From assembly GCA_002695005.1 (NCBI GenBank), contig NZNT01000019.1:330673-394672 (forward strand): a stretch of 64,000 bases of DNA, read 5' to 3'. Numbering within the stretch: position 1 is the stretch's first letter; each line of letters begins with the position of its first letter. Under the pieces are notes generated by a model. The model saw only the letters and a list, made by a program, of their open reading frames with translations. It was not told where the DNA came from and did not search any database. Position numbers and translations under genes: made by a program. The stretch is from Maritimibacter sp. (GTDB taxonomy: Bacteria > Pseudomonadota > Alphaproteobacteria > Rhodobacterales > Rhodobacteraceae). Shown one piece after another: positions 46,403 through 55,857 of this stretch.

Positions 46403-47422
46403 TCAGTTGGCGGAAATCCGGCGCAGCATCTCGACCGCATCGCCCCGGCGCAGGAGGTCTTTCTCCCGCAATTCGAACGCGTCCAGCGTGGCTTCTTTCG
46501 GCGGGCGCGCGCGCAGGCGTTCGGCCACCGCATCGGGCAGGGTGGCGCGGGTGGCGGTGTCGGCGAACAGGCTCTCGGCCGCGATCCCCTCGGCATAGAT
46601 GATCTCATGCTGATCGAAGAGAACCTGCACATAATCCACGAAGCCGCCCGGCGTCTGGGTGACGGTCGTGCCGTTCACCAGCAGACCGGCCTTGACCAGA
46701 AGCTCGCGCTGGCCCGCGCCAAGCGCGCTGATACGTTGGTAGATGAACAGCCGGTGGTTCGGGCTGACGACGAGGTCGCCAAGGTTGTTGAGCGCGCCCG
46801 CCTTGATACGGATCGGCGCGAACGGACCCTCGGCCCGCACCGTCTGCACCCCGACCCAGCGCACTTCCTGCGCGCCGGAATCGCGTGTGAGCACCCGGTC
46901 GCCCGGCTGAAGCTCCTCGACCGGCACCTGCCGTCCGTTGGCCATCGTGATATGCGTGCCACGGGAGAACGAAACGGTCGCGCTTTCGGCCAGCCGCTTC
47001 TGTCCGCCCTCGCGGTCGATGGTGACCAGCGTGAAGGGGACGCGGGGCGGCAGGAGCCCGAGCGGGTGCAGGTAGATCTCGTCGATCGCGCCGGTGCCCG
47101 GATCGACCGCGACGAAGACCAGCGCATCCACGGTCGCGCCATCTGCGGACATGAGCGTGATGAGGCTGTCGAGGAACACCGGCGCGCCGGGCGTGCCCAG
47201 ACCGGTGTTGCCGCCAAGCGCGAAGCCGCCGTTCTCGTCCATCACCAGGGCGATATTGGTTGGGCGGGCGGCGCCTGCGAGTTCGTAGACATCGTCCGGC
47301 ACCATCTCGTCCGCGTCCGAGATCGAGTCGCCCTCGTTGACCCCGTGGGTCACGCGAAACGCGTCGGCCGGATAGACCATGAGCTGCCTGACCGGCAGGT
47401 AATACAGGCTGTCGTTCGCCAT
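46403..47422 (-). CDS. Hint (Hedgehog/intein) domain protein
   Basis: A 339-residue protein of the Rhodobacterales Hint_2 type. The Hint start SFSRGTHITMANGRQVPVEE and GDRVLTRDSG are near residues 150-180, and SPNHRLFIY and a long C-terminal region follow. The N-terminal part (LVMDENGGFALGGNTGLGTP) may be a short adhesin-like domain. In place of the canonical first Cys of the Hint motif there is Gly-Thr-His, so self-splicing or cleavage activity is doubtful. The start at 47422 has a GGGGA site; GTG 47449 is an alternative. Confidence 0.78.
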   Translation of the reverse strand: MANDSLYYLPVRQLMVYPADAFRVTHGVNEGDSISDADEMVPDDVYELAGAARPTNIALVMDENGGFALGGNTGLGTPGAPVFLDSLITLMSADGATVDALVFVAVDPGTGAIDEIYLHPLGLLPPRVPFTLVTIDREGGQKRLAESATVSFSRGTHITMANGRQVPVEELQPGDRVLTRDSGAQEVRWVGVQTVRAEGPFAPIRIKAGALNNLGDLVVSPNHRLFIYQRISALGAGQRELLVKAGLLVNGTTVTQTPGGFVDYVQVLFDQHEIIYAEGIAAESLFADTATRATLPDAVAERLRARPPKEATLDAFELREKDLLRRGDAVEMLRRISAN

Positions 47423-47680
47423 AGCAGCATCCCCGTCGGGCGTGCTCACGCATCGCCCGCTTCTTGTGTGACGCGCCCCCGCCGTCCCCTCAAAAGTATT
47501 ATGCCGGGGCAGCTTTGGTCAACAAGTCCCTGATTTTCGGGGGCTTTGCCCCGTTGGTCCGGGGCGATTGTCGCGAAATCTTGAACAGCACTGCGCATCG
47601 CGTCTGATTGATGACCGGTGCGCATATGGGCGAATCGGTGTGCCGGTGCTAGCCAAGCGCTAACCCATACGGAGGATCAC

Positions 47681-48460
47681 ATGGATTTCGGCATCAAGGG
47701 CAAGACGGCGCTGGTCTGCGCCAGTTCCAAGGGGCTCGGGCGCGGGTGCGCCGAGGCACTGGCGGGCGAGGGCGTGAACCTCGTCATCAACAGCCGCACG
47801 GCGGACGTGCTTGAACAGACCGCGCAGGAGATCCGCGACACCTACGGGGTCGAGGTGACGGCGGTGGCCGCCGACATCACCACCGAAGAGGGCCGCGCCA
47901 AGGTCCTCGCCGCCTGTGGCGATGTCGACATCCTCGTCAACAACGCGGGCGGCCCGCCGCCGGGCGTCTGGACCGACTGGGACCGCGACGATTTCATCGC
48001 GGCGCTGGATGCCAACATGCTGACGCCCATCGCGCTCATCAAGGCGCTGGTGCCGGGGATGATGGAGCGGGGCTGGGGCCGTGTGGTCAACATCACCTCC
48101 CGCGCCGTGCGCGCGCCGATTCCCGCGCTCGGCCTGTCCAACTCGGCGCGCGCGGGCCTCACCGGCTATGTCGCGGGTACCTCGCGCCAGATCGCGCGAT
48201 CTGGCGTGACGATGAACAACCTTCTGCCGGGGATGCACGACACCGACCGGGTCGTGGGCCTCGACGAGAACGCGGCGAAGACGCAGGGCATCTCCTTCGA
48301 CGAGGCGCGCGAGAAGCGTCGGTCCACGTCGGTGATGGGCCGTGACGGCACGCAGGACGAGTTCGGGGCGGCCTGTGCCTTTCTGTGCTCGGCGCAGGCC
48401 GGCTTCATCACCGGGCAGAACCTGCTCGCCGACGGGGGTGAGGTGAACCTCACGATGTGA
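47681..48460 (+). CDS. Short-chain dehydrogenase/reductase with degenerate active site
   Basis: A 259-residue Rossmann-fold SDR. The cofactor loop is ASSKGLGRG (14-22) and NNAGG at 87-91 is conserved. The catalytic serine is in VNITS (Ser140). The usual Tyr-x-x-x-Lys is replaced by Ser153...Arg157 in LGLSNSARAGL. This places it in the divergent SDR group often annotated as 3-oxoacyl-ACP reductase-like; catalysis by the classical mechanism is doubtful. The start has a GGAGG site. Confidence 0.82.
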   Translation: MDFGIKGKTALVCASSKGLGRGCAEALAGEGVNLVINSRTADVLEQTAQEIRDTYGVEVTAVAADITTEEGRAKVLAACGDVDILVNNAGGPPPGVWTDWDRDDFIAALDANMLTPIALIKALVPGMMERGWGRVVNITSRAVRAPIPALGLSNSARAGLTGYVAGTSRQIARSGVTMNNLLPGMHDTDRVVGLDENAAKTQGISFDEAREKRRSTSVMGRDGTQDEFGAACAFLCSAQAGFITGQNLLADGGEVNLTM

Positions 48461-48465
48461 CCGGT

Positions 48466-48484
48466 GCGGGGCAATCTGCCCCGC
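48466..48484 (+). terminator. GC hairpin after the SDR gene
   Basis: GCGGGGCA and TGCCCCGC with a 3-base loop, directly after the stop codon. There is only a weak T run afterwards. Confidence 0.5.
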
Positions 48485-48556
48485 TTGCCGCTCGTGGGAC
48501 GGGCTGCTATCTGCCCGTAAAGCCCGAGGGAATTCATCGGGTATGAAAGGCGCACC

Positions 48557-49651
48557 GTGACCGAGGCACCCCGGCTCGACATCTCCCGCATCACCCGCCG
48601 GTTCGGCGGGCGCGCCGTCGTGGACGACGTCTCGCTCTCGGTGATGCCGGGGCAGGTGACCTGTCTGTTGGGCCCCTCCGGCTGCGGCAAGTCCACGACC
48701 CTGCGCATCATCGCGGGCGTGGACCGGCCCGATGAAGGCGAGATTCGCATGGATGGCGCGCCGATCGCGGGGGCGGACGTTTTCGTGCCGCCCGAGTCGC
48801 GCGGCACCGGCCTCATGTTTCAGGACTTCGCCCTGTTTCCGCACCTGTCCGTGGGCGACAACGTGGCCTTCGGCCTGACCGGAACGCGCACCGAAAAGCG
48901 GCTCCGGGTGCGCGAATTGCTCGAAAAAGTGGGGCTGGAGCGCTATTTCGACAATTTCCCGCATGAGCTTTCGGGGGGCGAGCAGCAGCGGGTCGCGCTG
49001 GCCCGTGCGCTGGCGCCGCGCCCCAAGATCATGCTGATGGACGAGCCGTTCTCGGGCCTCGACAACCGCCTGCGCGACGAAATCCGGGACGAGACGCTGG
49101 CGGTGCTCAAGGACGAGGGGACAGCGGTCCTGCTGGTCACCCACGAACCCGAGGAAGCCATGCGCATGGCCGACGAGATCGCGCTCATGCGGCGGGGCAG
49201 GATCGTGCAGCGCGGCGCGCCCTACAACATCTACAACGCCCCGGTCGACCGTGAGGCGGCGGCGTTCTTCTCGGATATCAACGTGATCCGGGGCGAAGTG
49301 CAGGGGGCCTTGGTGGACACGGCTTTCGGCCAGTTCCTCGCCCCCGGCTACAACGACGGCGCGCGGGTCGAGATCGTGATCCGGCCCCAGCACCTCAGGA
49401 TCGACTTTGATCGCGCGGGTCAGGGGCCGGCCCCCAGCCCCGACCACGGCGTCTGGGCGCCTGCGACGGTCGCGCGGGCGCGCTTCATCGGCACCGAATC
49501 CATCGTGGATTTCGTGATGGAGGACGCCTCGACCATGAAAGCGACCGTTCCCAACGTATTCTTGCCCAAACCCGGCACAACGCTCTGGGTCGCGATCCGC
49601 CGCGACCGCTGTTTCGTCTTCCCGGCAGGCGGCAAAACCGCGCAGCCGTAA
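48557..49651 (+). CDS. ABC transporter ATP-binding protein (FbpC/PotA-like)
   Basis: A 364-residue ABC ATPase. Walker A is GPSGCGKST, the signature [15 protein letters not shown], Walker B IMLMDEP and the switch His in VTHEPEEAM. The C-terminal TOBE-type regulatory domain is like that of FbpC (iron), PotA and related importers. No permease or binding-protein gene is adjacent, so its partners are elsewhere or it is orphaned. The start is GTG 48557. Confidence 0.82.
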   Translation: MTEAPRLDISRITRRFGGRAVVDDVSLSVMPGQVTCLLGPSGCGKSTTLRIIAGVDRPDEGEIRMDGAPIAGADVFVPPESRGTGLMFQDFALFPHLSVGDNVAFGLTGTRTEKRLRVRELLEKVGLERYFDNFPHELSGGEQQRVALARALAPRPKIMLMDEPFSGLDNRLRDEIRDETLAVLKDEGTAVLLVTHEPEEAMRMADEIALMRRGRIVQRGAPYNIYNAPVDREAAAFFSDINVIRGEVQGALVDTAFGQFLAPGYNDGARVEIVIRPQHLRIDFDRAGQGPAPSPDHGVWAPATVARARFIGTESIVDFVMEDASTMKATVPNVFLPKPGTTLWVAIRRDRCFVFPAGGKTAQP

Positions 49652-49693
49652 CGAAACCGTGCATTTTATTGCTCATCAGACGGCATTGGGGGT

Positions 49694-49721
49694 TTGATCT
49701 TTCCCCGAGACCCAATAAATA
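49694..49721 (+). promoter_or_regulatory. Candidate promoter of the tat operon
   Basis: TTGATC (49694-49699) and TAAATA (49716-49721) with 16-base spacing, 50 bases before tatA. A 7-bp leader hairpin (GGGGCGC / GCGCCCC, 49734-49754) separates it from the ribosome site. Confidence 0.4.
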
Positions 49722-49770
49722 CGGTGGACGCATGGGGCGCGGGAGAGGCGCCCCGAAAGGGAGACTTCCA

Positions 49771-49986
49771 ATGCTGAACAACATCGGGCTTCCGGGCCTC
49801 ATCCTGATCGCGGTGGTCGTGCTCGTGCTTTTCGGTCGCGGCAAGATTTCGTCGCTGATGGGCGAAGTGGGCAAGGGCATCACGTCGTTCAAGAAGGGCA
49901 TCGATGACGGCAAGAACGAGATCGAAGAGCAAAAGGCCGACGAGGCTCGCGACGTGACCCCCGAAGGCGAGAAAGACAAGGCCTGA
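49771..49986 (+). CDS. tatA: Sec-independent protein translocase subunit TatA
   Basis: A 71-residue TatA: an N-terminal hydrophobic helix ([19 protein letters not shown]), an FGRGK hinge and an amphipathic helix, then a charged tail. It oligomerises to let folded proteins with twin-arginine signals cross the inner membrane. The start has an AAAGGGAG site; the frame is open upstream from 49669 but that part is leader. Confidence 0.92.
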   Translation: MLNNIGLPGLILIAVVVLVLFGRGKISSLMGEVGKGITSFKKGIDDGKNEIEEQKADEARDVTPEGEKDKA

Positions 49987-50021
49987 GCCCCATTCTTTCC
50001 GGCTGACGAAGGGCGTCACCC

Positions 50022-50843
50022 ATGCTCGACATCGGTATGACCGAGCTTCTGCTCATTGGCATCGTCGCGTTGATCGTGGTGGGGCCAAAAGACCTGCCCG
50101 GCATGTTCCACACGCTCGGCCGGTTCACCGCGCGTGCGCGGTCGCTGGGCCGTGAATTCACCAAGGCGATGAACGATGCGGCTGACCAGTCGGGCATGAA
50201 AGATGCCGCCGACGGGCTCAAGGCCGCCGCCAACCCGCGCAAGTTCGGCATGGACAAGCTGAACGAGGCCGCGACCAACTTCGAAAAATGGGACCCGACC
50301 AAGCCCTCGGGCAAGTCCAAGGACGACAGCCCCAAGATCGCCGACCCGGAGCGTGAGGCCGACGCGGCCAAGATCCGCGACGCGGCGAAAAAGTCGGGTC
50401 AGGCCAAGCTGGATGCGGCGAAAGCCGCCAAGGAGGCCGCCGAGGCCGAAGGCGACACGCCCAAGCCCACCGCGAAAAAGGCCCCGGCGAAAAAAACCGC
50501 CGCCAAATCCACGACAGCGAAATCGACCAAGGCCGCGCCGGCCAGAAAACCGGCTGCGAAAAAGCCCGCGACCAAGTCGACGACTGCCAAGTCCACGACG
50601 GCCAGCAAACCCGCCGCGAAATCGACCACGGCCAAGCCGGCAGCGGCCAAGGCCACGACCGCGAAGTCGGGCACCGCCAAGCCTGCCGCCAAGCCCGCCG
50701 CCAAGACACCTGCAAAAGCTACCACCGCCAAGAAACCGGCGGCCAAGAAACCCGCGGCGAAACCGGCCGCGAAAAAGCCGGCCGCCACCTCGACCACGAA
50801 ATCGCCCCGCAAAGCGCCCGCCAAGAAGGCTGCCCCTGAATGA
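50022..50843 (+). CDS. tatB: Sec-independent protein translocase subunit TatB with very long Lys/Ala/Thr/Pro tail
   Basis: A 273-residue TatB. Residues 1-90 are typical: [21 protein letters not shown] helix, PKDLPGM hinge and amphipathic helices. From about residue 145 to the end the sequence is low-complexity AKK/TTAKST/PAAK repeats, similar to the tails of histone H1-like proteins, and strongly basic. Most TatB proteins are shorter. The tail should be cytoplasmic. It overlaps tatC by 4 bases. Confidence 0.9.
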   Translation: MLDIGMTELLLIGIVALIVVGPKDLPGMFHTLGRFTARARSLGREFTKAMNDAADQSGMKDAADGLKAAANPRKFGMDKLNEAATNFEKWDPTKPSGKSKDDSPKIADPEREADAAKIRDAAKKSGQAKLDAAKAAKEAAEAEGDTPKPTAKKAPAKKTAAKSTTAKSTKAAPARKPAAKKPATKSTTAKSTTASKPAAKSTTAKPAAAKATTAKSGTAKPAAKPAAKTPAKATTAKKPAAKKPAAKPAAKKPAATSTTKSPRKAPAKKAAPE

Positions 50844-51766
50844 GCGACACGAACGAGATCGAAGACAGCTCTGCGCCGCTGATCGAACACCTGGCGGAGC
50901 TGCGCACCCGGCTGATCTACTCCGTTCTCGCCTTCATCGTGGCGATGGTCATCTGTTTCACCGTGTGGAACCCGATCTTCAACTTCCTGACGCAGCCGCT
51001 CTGCGCCGCGCGGATCGCGGATGGCGCCGATTGCGGGCTGATCCTTATCAAGTTGCAGGAAGGTTTCTTCCTCGCCATTTCGATCTCGCTTCTGGGCGGG
51101 CTGATCCTGTCCTTTCCGGTGATCTCCTTCCAGATGTGGCGCTTCGTGGCGCCGGGGCTCTACAAGAACGAGAAGTCGGCCTTCCTGCCCTTCATGTTCG
51201 CCTCGCCGATCATGTTCTTTCTCGGCGCGAGCTTTGCGTTCTATGTGGTGACACCGCTGGCCTTCGACTTCTTCCTGGGCTTCCAGCAGGAAGGGACGCT
51301 CCTCACCGAAGGAGAGGTGGCCAACACCACCGCGGGCATCGCGTTCCAGGGGTCCGCGCAGGAATACCTCAAACTCACCATCAAGTTCATCGTCGCCTTC
51401 GGCCTGTGTTTCCAACTTCCCGTGCTGCTCACGCTCATGGGCAAGGCCGGGTTGGTTTCGGCCAAGGGACTTCGCGGCGTGCGCAAATACGCCGTCGTGG
51501 GCATTCTGCTGCTGGCCGCTCTGGTCACACCGCCGGATGTCATCACCCAGGTGATCCTCTTTGTCGTGGTTTATGGCCTCTACGAAATCTCGATCCAGCT
51601 CGTCGCCCGCGTCGAGAAGCAGCGCGAAGAGCGGCTGCGGGCCGAGGGTCTGTGGTTCGAGGATGATGACGACGAGGACGAAGACCCGCTCGCGGCCGAG
51701 TTCGACGAAGATGACGACGACACCTCTGCCGGTGGCGACCCGGACGCGGTCAACAAGGACAAATGA
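50840..51766 (+). CDS. tatC: Sec-independent protein translocase subunit TatC with acidic tail
   Basis: A 308-residue multispanning TatC, the twin-arginine signal receptor. The N-terminal [15 protein letters not shown] and the conserved periplasmic and TM residues [16 protein letters not shown] are present. After the last helix the C-terminus is long and very acidic ([21 protein letters not shown]). It overlaps tatB and the next ATPase gene by 4 bases each. Confidence 0.94.
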   Translation: MSDTNEIEDSSAPLIEHLAELRTRLIYSVLAFIVAMVICFTVWNPIFNFLTQPLCAARIADGADCGLILIKLQEGFFLAISISLLGGLILSFPVISFQMWRFVAPGLYKNEKSAFLPFMFASPIMFFLGASFAFYVVTPLAFDFFLGFQQEGTLLTEGEVANTTAGIAFQGSAQEYLKLTIKFIVAFGLCFQLPVLLTLMGKAGLVSAKGLRGVRKYAVVGILLLAALVTPPDVITQVILFVVVYGLYEISIQLVARVEKQREERLRAEGLWFEDDDDEDEDPLAAEFDEDDDDTSAGGDPDAVNKDK

Positions 51767-52605
51767 CGACCGATCCCCTCATTCGCATCGCTGACGCGCT
51801 CGAACGGATCAGTCCGGCCCCGCTGGCCACCCCCGATTTCGACGCCGCTGACGCGTTCGTCTGGCACGTCGATCCCGACCGGCTGGAGCCTGTGCCCCGG
51901 GTGAACCGGGTGGACATCGACCTCCTGATCGGCATCGACCGGGCGCGGGACACGCTGGTCGCCAACACGGCGCAGTTCGCGCGTGGTTTGCCCGCGAACA
52001 ACGCGCTCCTGTGGGGCGCGCGCGGGATGGGAAAATCCTCGCTCGTCAAGGCGGTGCATGCCGCGGTGAACGCGCAAACCCCGGTCAAGATCGTCGAGCT
52101 TCAGCGCGAGGACCTGCCCAGCGTCGGTCGCCTCCTCGCCCATCTGCGCGAGAGCTCCCACCGCTTCGTCCTGTTCTGCGACGACCTGTCGTTTTCCCAT
52201 GACGACCAGCACTACAAAAGCCTCAAGGCCGTGCTGGACGGCGGGATCGAGGGGCGGCCCGAGAACGTCGTGCTCTATGCCACGTCGAACCGCCGCCACC
52301 TCATGCCCCGCGACATGATCGAGAATGAGCGCTCCACCGCGATCAGCCCCTCCGAGGCGACCGAGGAAAAAGTATCGCTGTCCGACCGCTTCGGCCTCTG
52401 GCTCGGCTTCCATCCCTGTTCGCAGGACGACTACCTCGCCATGATCCGCGGCTATTGTGACACGCACGGGGTCACGATCTCCGACGACGATCTGCGCGCC
52501 GAAGCAATCGAGTGGCAGGCCACGCGGGGCGGTCGGTCTGGCCGCGTGGCCTGGCAATTCTTCCTCGACCTCGCCGGGAGACACGGCGTCAAACTGCCAC
52601 AATGA
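51763..52605 (+). CDS. DUF815 family P-loop ATPase
   Basis: A 280-residue AAA-like ATPase. Walker A is [13 protein letters not shown], and Walker B-like [14 protein letters not shown] follows. [14 protein letters not shown] is a sensor-1-like segment typical of DUF815. Function unknown; overlap with tatC indicates co-transcription with the Tat operon, so a link to export or to repair at the membrane is possible but unproven. Confidence 0.85.
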   Translation: MTTDPLIRIADALERISPAPLATPDFDAADAFVWHVDPDRLEPVPRVNRVDIDLLIGIDRARDTLVANTAQFARGLPANNALLWGARGMGKSSLVKAVHAAVNAQTPVKIVELQREDLPSVGRLLAHLRESSHRFVLFCDDLSFSHDDQHYKSLKAVLDGGIEGRPENVVLYATSNRRHLMPRDMIENERSTAISPSEATEEKVSLSDRFGLWLGFHPCSQDDYLAMIRGYCDTHGVTISDDDLRAEAIEWQATRGGRSGRVAWQFFLDLAGRHGVKLPQ

Positions 52606-52726
52606 CGGGTCCTGCGGGGTCACAACCTTGCAAAAAATGGAACCCATTCTAATTTCTACCGTAATGTCTTAAACGACAGTCGGGTCGCAGCCCACGCCAG
52701 CGGCCCTGAAGCTTTGGGGACTCATC

Positions 52727-53731
52727 ATGGATGATGTGACAGTTCGGCAGGCCTCGCGGGCCTATAATGACAAGAACGACGCGCTCGCGTTTTTCAGCCT
52801 CGGCGCGAATTTCGTGGTCTACTTCGCATCGCTCTATTTCGCGATCCGCGCGGCCCAGACGGAAATGTGGTGGCTCTACGCGCCGCTCGTGGTCGTGCTC
52901 GCGGTCGCGGCTGGGCGCCTTTACGTTCTGGAGCATGACTTCGGTCACCTGAGCTTCTTTTCGCGCAAGCATTGGAACGTGCTTGGCGGTCATGCCGTGT
53001 CGCCCTTCACGCTCGCCGAATTCTACACGATGCAGTACAACCACGACGAGCATCACCGCCAGATCGGCAACCTCGAACACCGCGAGGCGGGCGAGATCTA
53101 CACCATGACCGTGCGCGAGTGGGAAGAGGCCGGGTTTGGCAAGCGGCTCTACTACCGCCTCTACCGTAACCCCTTTGTGCTGATCCCGCTCGGCGCGTTC
53201 TACACCTATTTTCTCGTCTGGCGCTTTCCGAAGAACACGATGAAGGTCGCGCCGAAATCGGTGCTCCTGCACAACATCGCGCTCCTCGTCTGGTGGGGCT
53301 TCGTTTTCGCGCTCGCCGGCTGGACCGGGGTGTTCACGATCTGGCTGTCGATCTTCGTCGCGGGCTGCCTCGGTGTGTTCCTCGTCTACTTGCAGCACAA
53401 TTTCGAAGATACCTACTGGGACCGCCGCCCGGACCTCAGCTTCGATCAAGCTGCGCTTCAGGGCGCCTCTTGCCTGTCCTTCGGGACGTGGTTCGACGAG
53501 GCTGTGGCGAACATCACCAAGCACGATATCCACCACCTGAACGCCTCGATCCCCTGCTACCGCCTGCGTCAGGCGCACCGCGAACTCGAGGACATCTTCC
53601 CCCTGCGTCGCATCTCGTTCCGCGAGGCGCTCCATGCCTTCACGCTGAAGCTCTGGGACGAGGAAACCGACCAGCTGGTGCCGTTCCCGAAAGAACGGCG
53701 CGCGCCGGCGATGGCCGCGCCCGCCGAGTGA
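52727..53731 (+). CDS. Fatty acid desaturase family membrane enzyme
   Basis: A 334-residue membrane di-iron enzyme with the three His boxes HDFGH, HDEHH and HDIHH, in the correct order and separated by hydrophobic helices. It would introduce a double bond, or hydroxylate, a lipid or carotenoid chain; the exact substrate is not deducible. A gap of 121 bases with an AT-rich segment precedes it and a terminator follows. Confidence 0.85.
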   Translation: MDDVTVRQASRAYNDKNDALAFFSLGANFVVYFASLYFAIRAAQTEMWWLYAPLVVVLAVAAGRLYVLEHDFGHLSFFSRKHWNVLGGHAVSPFTLAEFYTMQYNHDEHHRQIGNLEHREAGEIYTMTVREWEEAGFGKRLYYRLYRNPFVLIPLGAFYTYFLVWRFPKNTMKVAPKSVLLHNIALLVWWGFVFALAGWTGVFTIWLSIFVAGCLGVFLVYLQHNFEDTYWDRRPDLSFDQAALQGASCLSFGTWFDEAVANITKHDIHHLNASIPCYRLRQAHRELEDIFPLRRISFREALHAFTLKLWDEETDQLVPFPKERRAPAMAAPAE

Positions 53732-53736
53732 ATGCA

Positions 53737-53763
53737 AAGGCTCCGCCCGGCGCGGGGCCTTTT
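53737..53763. terminator. Bidirectional terminator between desaturase and VOC genes
   Basis: AAGGCTCCGC pairs with GCGGGGCCTT (10 bp including one G-U) and is flanked by A and T runs. It ends the desaturase gene and, on the other strand, the VOC-like gene. Confidence 0.82.
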
Positions 53764-54218
53764 CACATCCCGAACATGGCCGCCCAGTTCTCTGCCGTCA
53801 TGTTGGCGCGGTAGTCGGCCTGCATGCCGGGGTCCAGAACCTCGATCAAAAGCCGGTTCTCCAACCAGACCTCGACGCAATCGAACGGTCCCCGGTTGCA
53901 GGTCCGCACCTGCCAGCCCTCCGCGCGCGCGATCTTGGTGATCTCCGCCTCGGGGAGCGGCGAGGCCAGCGCGACGTGGCAGAATGTCGGGGCCTCCTCG
54001 GGCGCGCCGATCTCGCAGTCGATGGTCTCGTGGCCCGCCACGACCCTGTGGGTCAGCGGATAGACCTCCACCGCGCTCCCGTCATCGGCGGCGGCAAAGG
54101 CGATCCAGCTGTCGGGAAACGGCGGAAAGGGCAGGGCGCGCCCGCCCATGATCTGCGCAAGCGCCCGCGCCACCCGCTCTGGCGCGGCGGCACTGATGGA
54201 GACGTGCAAGAGCGTCAT
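53763..54218 (-). CDS. VOC/glyoxalase-like protein
   Basis: A 151-residue protein with paired beta-alpha-beta modules. LLHVSISAAAPERVARALAQ starts the first, and TFCHVALASPLPEAEITKIA with WLENRLLIEVLDP the second, as in the vicinal oxygen chelate superfamily. The His and Glu metal ligands are only loosely placed, so activity is unknown. ATG 54218 is preferred to 54236. It is expressed leftwards behind serS after a terminator module. Confidence 0.6.
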   Translation of the reverse strand: MTLLHVSISAAAPERVARALAQIMGGRALPFPPFPDSWIAFAAADDGSAVEVYPLTHRVVAGHETIDCEIGAPEEAPTFCHVALASPLPEAEITKIARAEGWQVRTCNRGPFDCVEVWLENRLLIEVLDPGMQADYRANMTAENWAAMFGM

Positions 54219-54263
54219 GGTCACAGGCTGGCCCATCGGGGGTCACAGCGCAATGCCATCCCT

Positions 54264-54338
54264 CTTCTCCGTTCCACAAATACTTCGGGGGTGCGGGGGC
54301 AGAGCCCCCGCGCGGGTCGGATTGGGCGTCAGCCCAAT
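54264..54338 (-). terminator. Diverged dispersed module copy 4 with two GC hairpins, after serS
   Basis: On the minus strand, ATTGGGC / GCCCAAT and the hairpin GCGGGGGC / GCCCCCGC (54293-54311) come first, then CCCCCGAAGTATTTGTGG and AACGGAG. The hairpin is identical to the one after prfC, while the module is a variant. Confidence 0.55.
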
Positions 54339-54344
54339 TCGAAA

Positions 54345-55637
54345 TCAGGTCAGCACGCCGTCCGCCGTGATCCGCGACCGCCCGCCCAGATAGGGCCGGA
54401 TCGCCTCAGGCAGGGTGACCGAGCCGTCCTCTTCCTGCCCGTTCTCCAGAACCGCGATCAGACACCGCCCGACGGCAAGGCCGGAGCCGTTCAGCGTATG
54501 AACGAACTCGGGCTTTGCCCCCGCTTCGGGCCGGAACCGCGCGTTCATGCGACGGGCCTGAAAATCCCCGGTGGTCGATACAGAAGAGATCTCGCGGTAA
54601 CTGTCCTGACCGGGCAGCCAGACTTCGATGTCATGAGTGCGCCGCGCGCCAAAGCCGATGTCGCCGGTGCAGAGCACGACGGTGCGATAGGGCAGGCCGA
54701 GCCGCTCGAGGATATCCTCAGCGCAGCGGGTCATGCGGGCATGTTCCGCTTCGCTCGCGTCCGGGGTCGTGACCGACACCATCTCGACCTTCTCGAACTG
54801 ATGCTGGCGCAGCATCCCGGCGGTGTCCTTGCCCGCGCTGCCCGCTTCGGACCGGAAGCACTGGGTGTGGGCCACGTAGCGGCGCGGAAGATAGTCCGCC
54901 GAAATCGTCGCACCGTTCACGATGTTCGTCAGCGTCACCTCGGCGGTCGGGATCAGCCACCAGCCGTTCGTGGTCTTGTAACTGTCCTCGCCGAACTTGG
55001 GGAGTTGGCCGGTGCCGTACATCATTTCTTCGCGGACGAGGACGGGGGTGATGGTTTCGGTCAGGCCGTTTTCCTCGACATGTGTATCGAGCATGAACTG
55101 GGCGAGCGCGCGGTGGACGCGGGCGACGGCGCCGGAGAGGACGGCGAAGCGCGCGCCGGACAGTTTGGCGGCGGTTTCGAAGTCGAGCCCGTCGGCCACG
55201 GCGGGCAGCTCGTAATGTTCGCGGGGCGTGAAGGTGAACTCGCGCGGGGTGCCCCAGCGGCGGATCTCGACGTTGTCGTCCTCGTCCGTCCCGTCCGGCA
55301 CGTCGTCGGCAATGACGTTGGGCAGGGTCATGAGCAAGTCGCTCAACGCCTCGTCCTTGGCCTTCGCCTCGTCATTCAGGCGGGCGATTTCCTTTTTCTT
55401 GTCAGCCACTTGTGCGCGCAGACGCTCGAATTCAGCCTCGTCGCCCGACGCCTTGGCCGCGCCGATCGCCTTGGCGGCCTTGTTGGCCTCGGCCTGCTCG
55501 GTCTCGGATTTGAGGATGGCGGCGCGCCGCGCCTCGTCGAGCGCCAGAACCTCGTCCGACACGCCCGACAGACCCCGCCGCGCCATGGCGGCGTCGAAGG
55601 CTTCGGGGTTGTCGCGGATGGTGCGAATGTCGTGCAT
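54345..55637 (-). CDS. serS: Seryl-tRNA synthetase
   Basis: A 430-residue class II aminoacyl-tRNA synthetase. The N-terminal long coiled-coil arm (about 30-105) binds the tRNA-Ser variable arm. Motif 2 is near [20 protein letters not shown], and motif 3 is [16 protein letters not shown]. Length and start ([15 protein letters not shown]) are typical. Confidence 0.95.
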   Translation of the reverse strand: MHDIRTIRDNPEAFDAAMARRGLSGVSDEVLALDEARRAAILKSETEQAEANKAAKAIGAAKASGDEAEFERLRAQVADKKKEIARLNDEAKAKDEALSDLLMTLPNVIADDVPDGTDEDDNVEIRRWGTPREFTFTPREHYELPAVADGLDFETAAKLSGARFAVLSGAVARVHRALAQFMLDTHVEENGLTETITPVLVREEMMYGTGQLPKFGEDSYKTTNGWWLIPTAEVTLTNIVNGATISADYLPRRYVAHTQCFRSEAGSAGKDTAGMLRQHQFEKVEMVSVTTPDASEAEHARMTRCAEDILERLGLPYRTVVLCTGDIGFGARRTHDIEVWLPGQDSYREISSVSTTGDFQARRMNARFRPEAGAKPEFVHTLNGSGLAVGRCLIAVLENGQEEDGSVTLPEAIRPYLGGRSRITADGVLT

Positions 55638-55800
55638 GGCTCGGGTTCCTCGTCAGCGTTCGGCGCGGTTATGCCCGATTAGGCAAGGCGGCGCAAAGGG
55701 CGAAAATGACCCGCCACCGGCCCCGCGCCCGCACCCCCCGACCGGTCCGTTACCCCGCCTTTCGGACGGGGGCACGGCGCGTGCAGCAAGTGTATGACAT

Positions 55801-55823
55801 CTGTACATACGATTGTGCATACG
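55801..55823. repeat. CATACGATTGT direct-repeat motif, copy B
   Basis: TGTACATACGAT is followed by TGTGCATACG, closely matching the motif at 8757-8779. It lies in the gap upstream of serS and downstream of the pentapeptide gene, about 165 bases before the serS start. Confidence 0.4.
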
Positions 55824-55857
55824 CCGGGAGGTTAACGGCGGCGGGAGCGGCGTGCGG

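Noticed and set aside
47423..47680. Possible tRNA or small RNA between the Hint and SDR genes
   Set aside because: I could not find a cloverleaf or a T-tract hairpin; it most likely holds the two divergent promoters.
50450..50840. A-rich/C-rich low-complexity run in tatB as a non-coding satellite
   Set aside because: The frame stays open through it, the repeat is at amino-acid level, and it ends with the tatC start overlap.
55638..55857. Short antisense frame encoding MHNRMYRCHTLAARAVPP as a serS leader peptide
   Set aside because: No ribosome site and no serine-rich run or attenuator hairpin; the codons arise from the CATACG motif.
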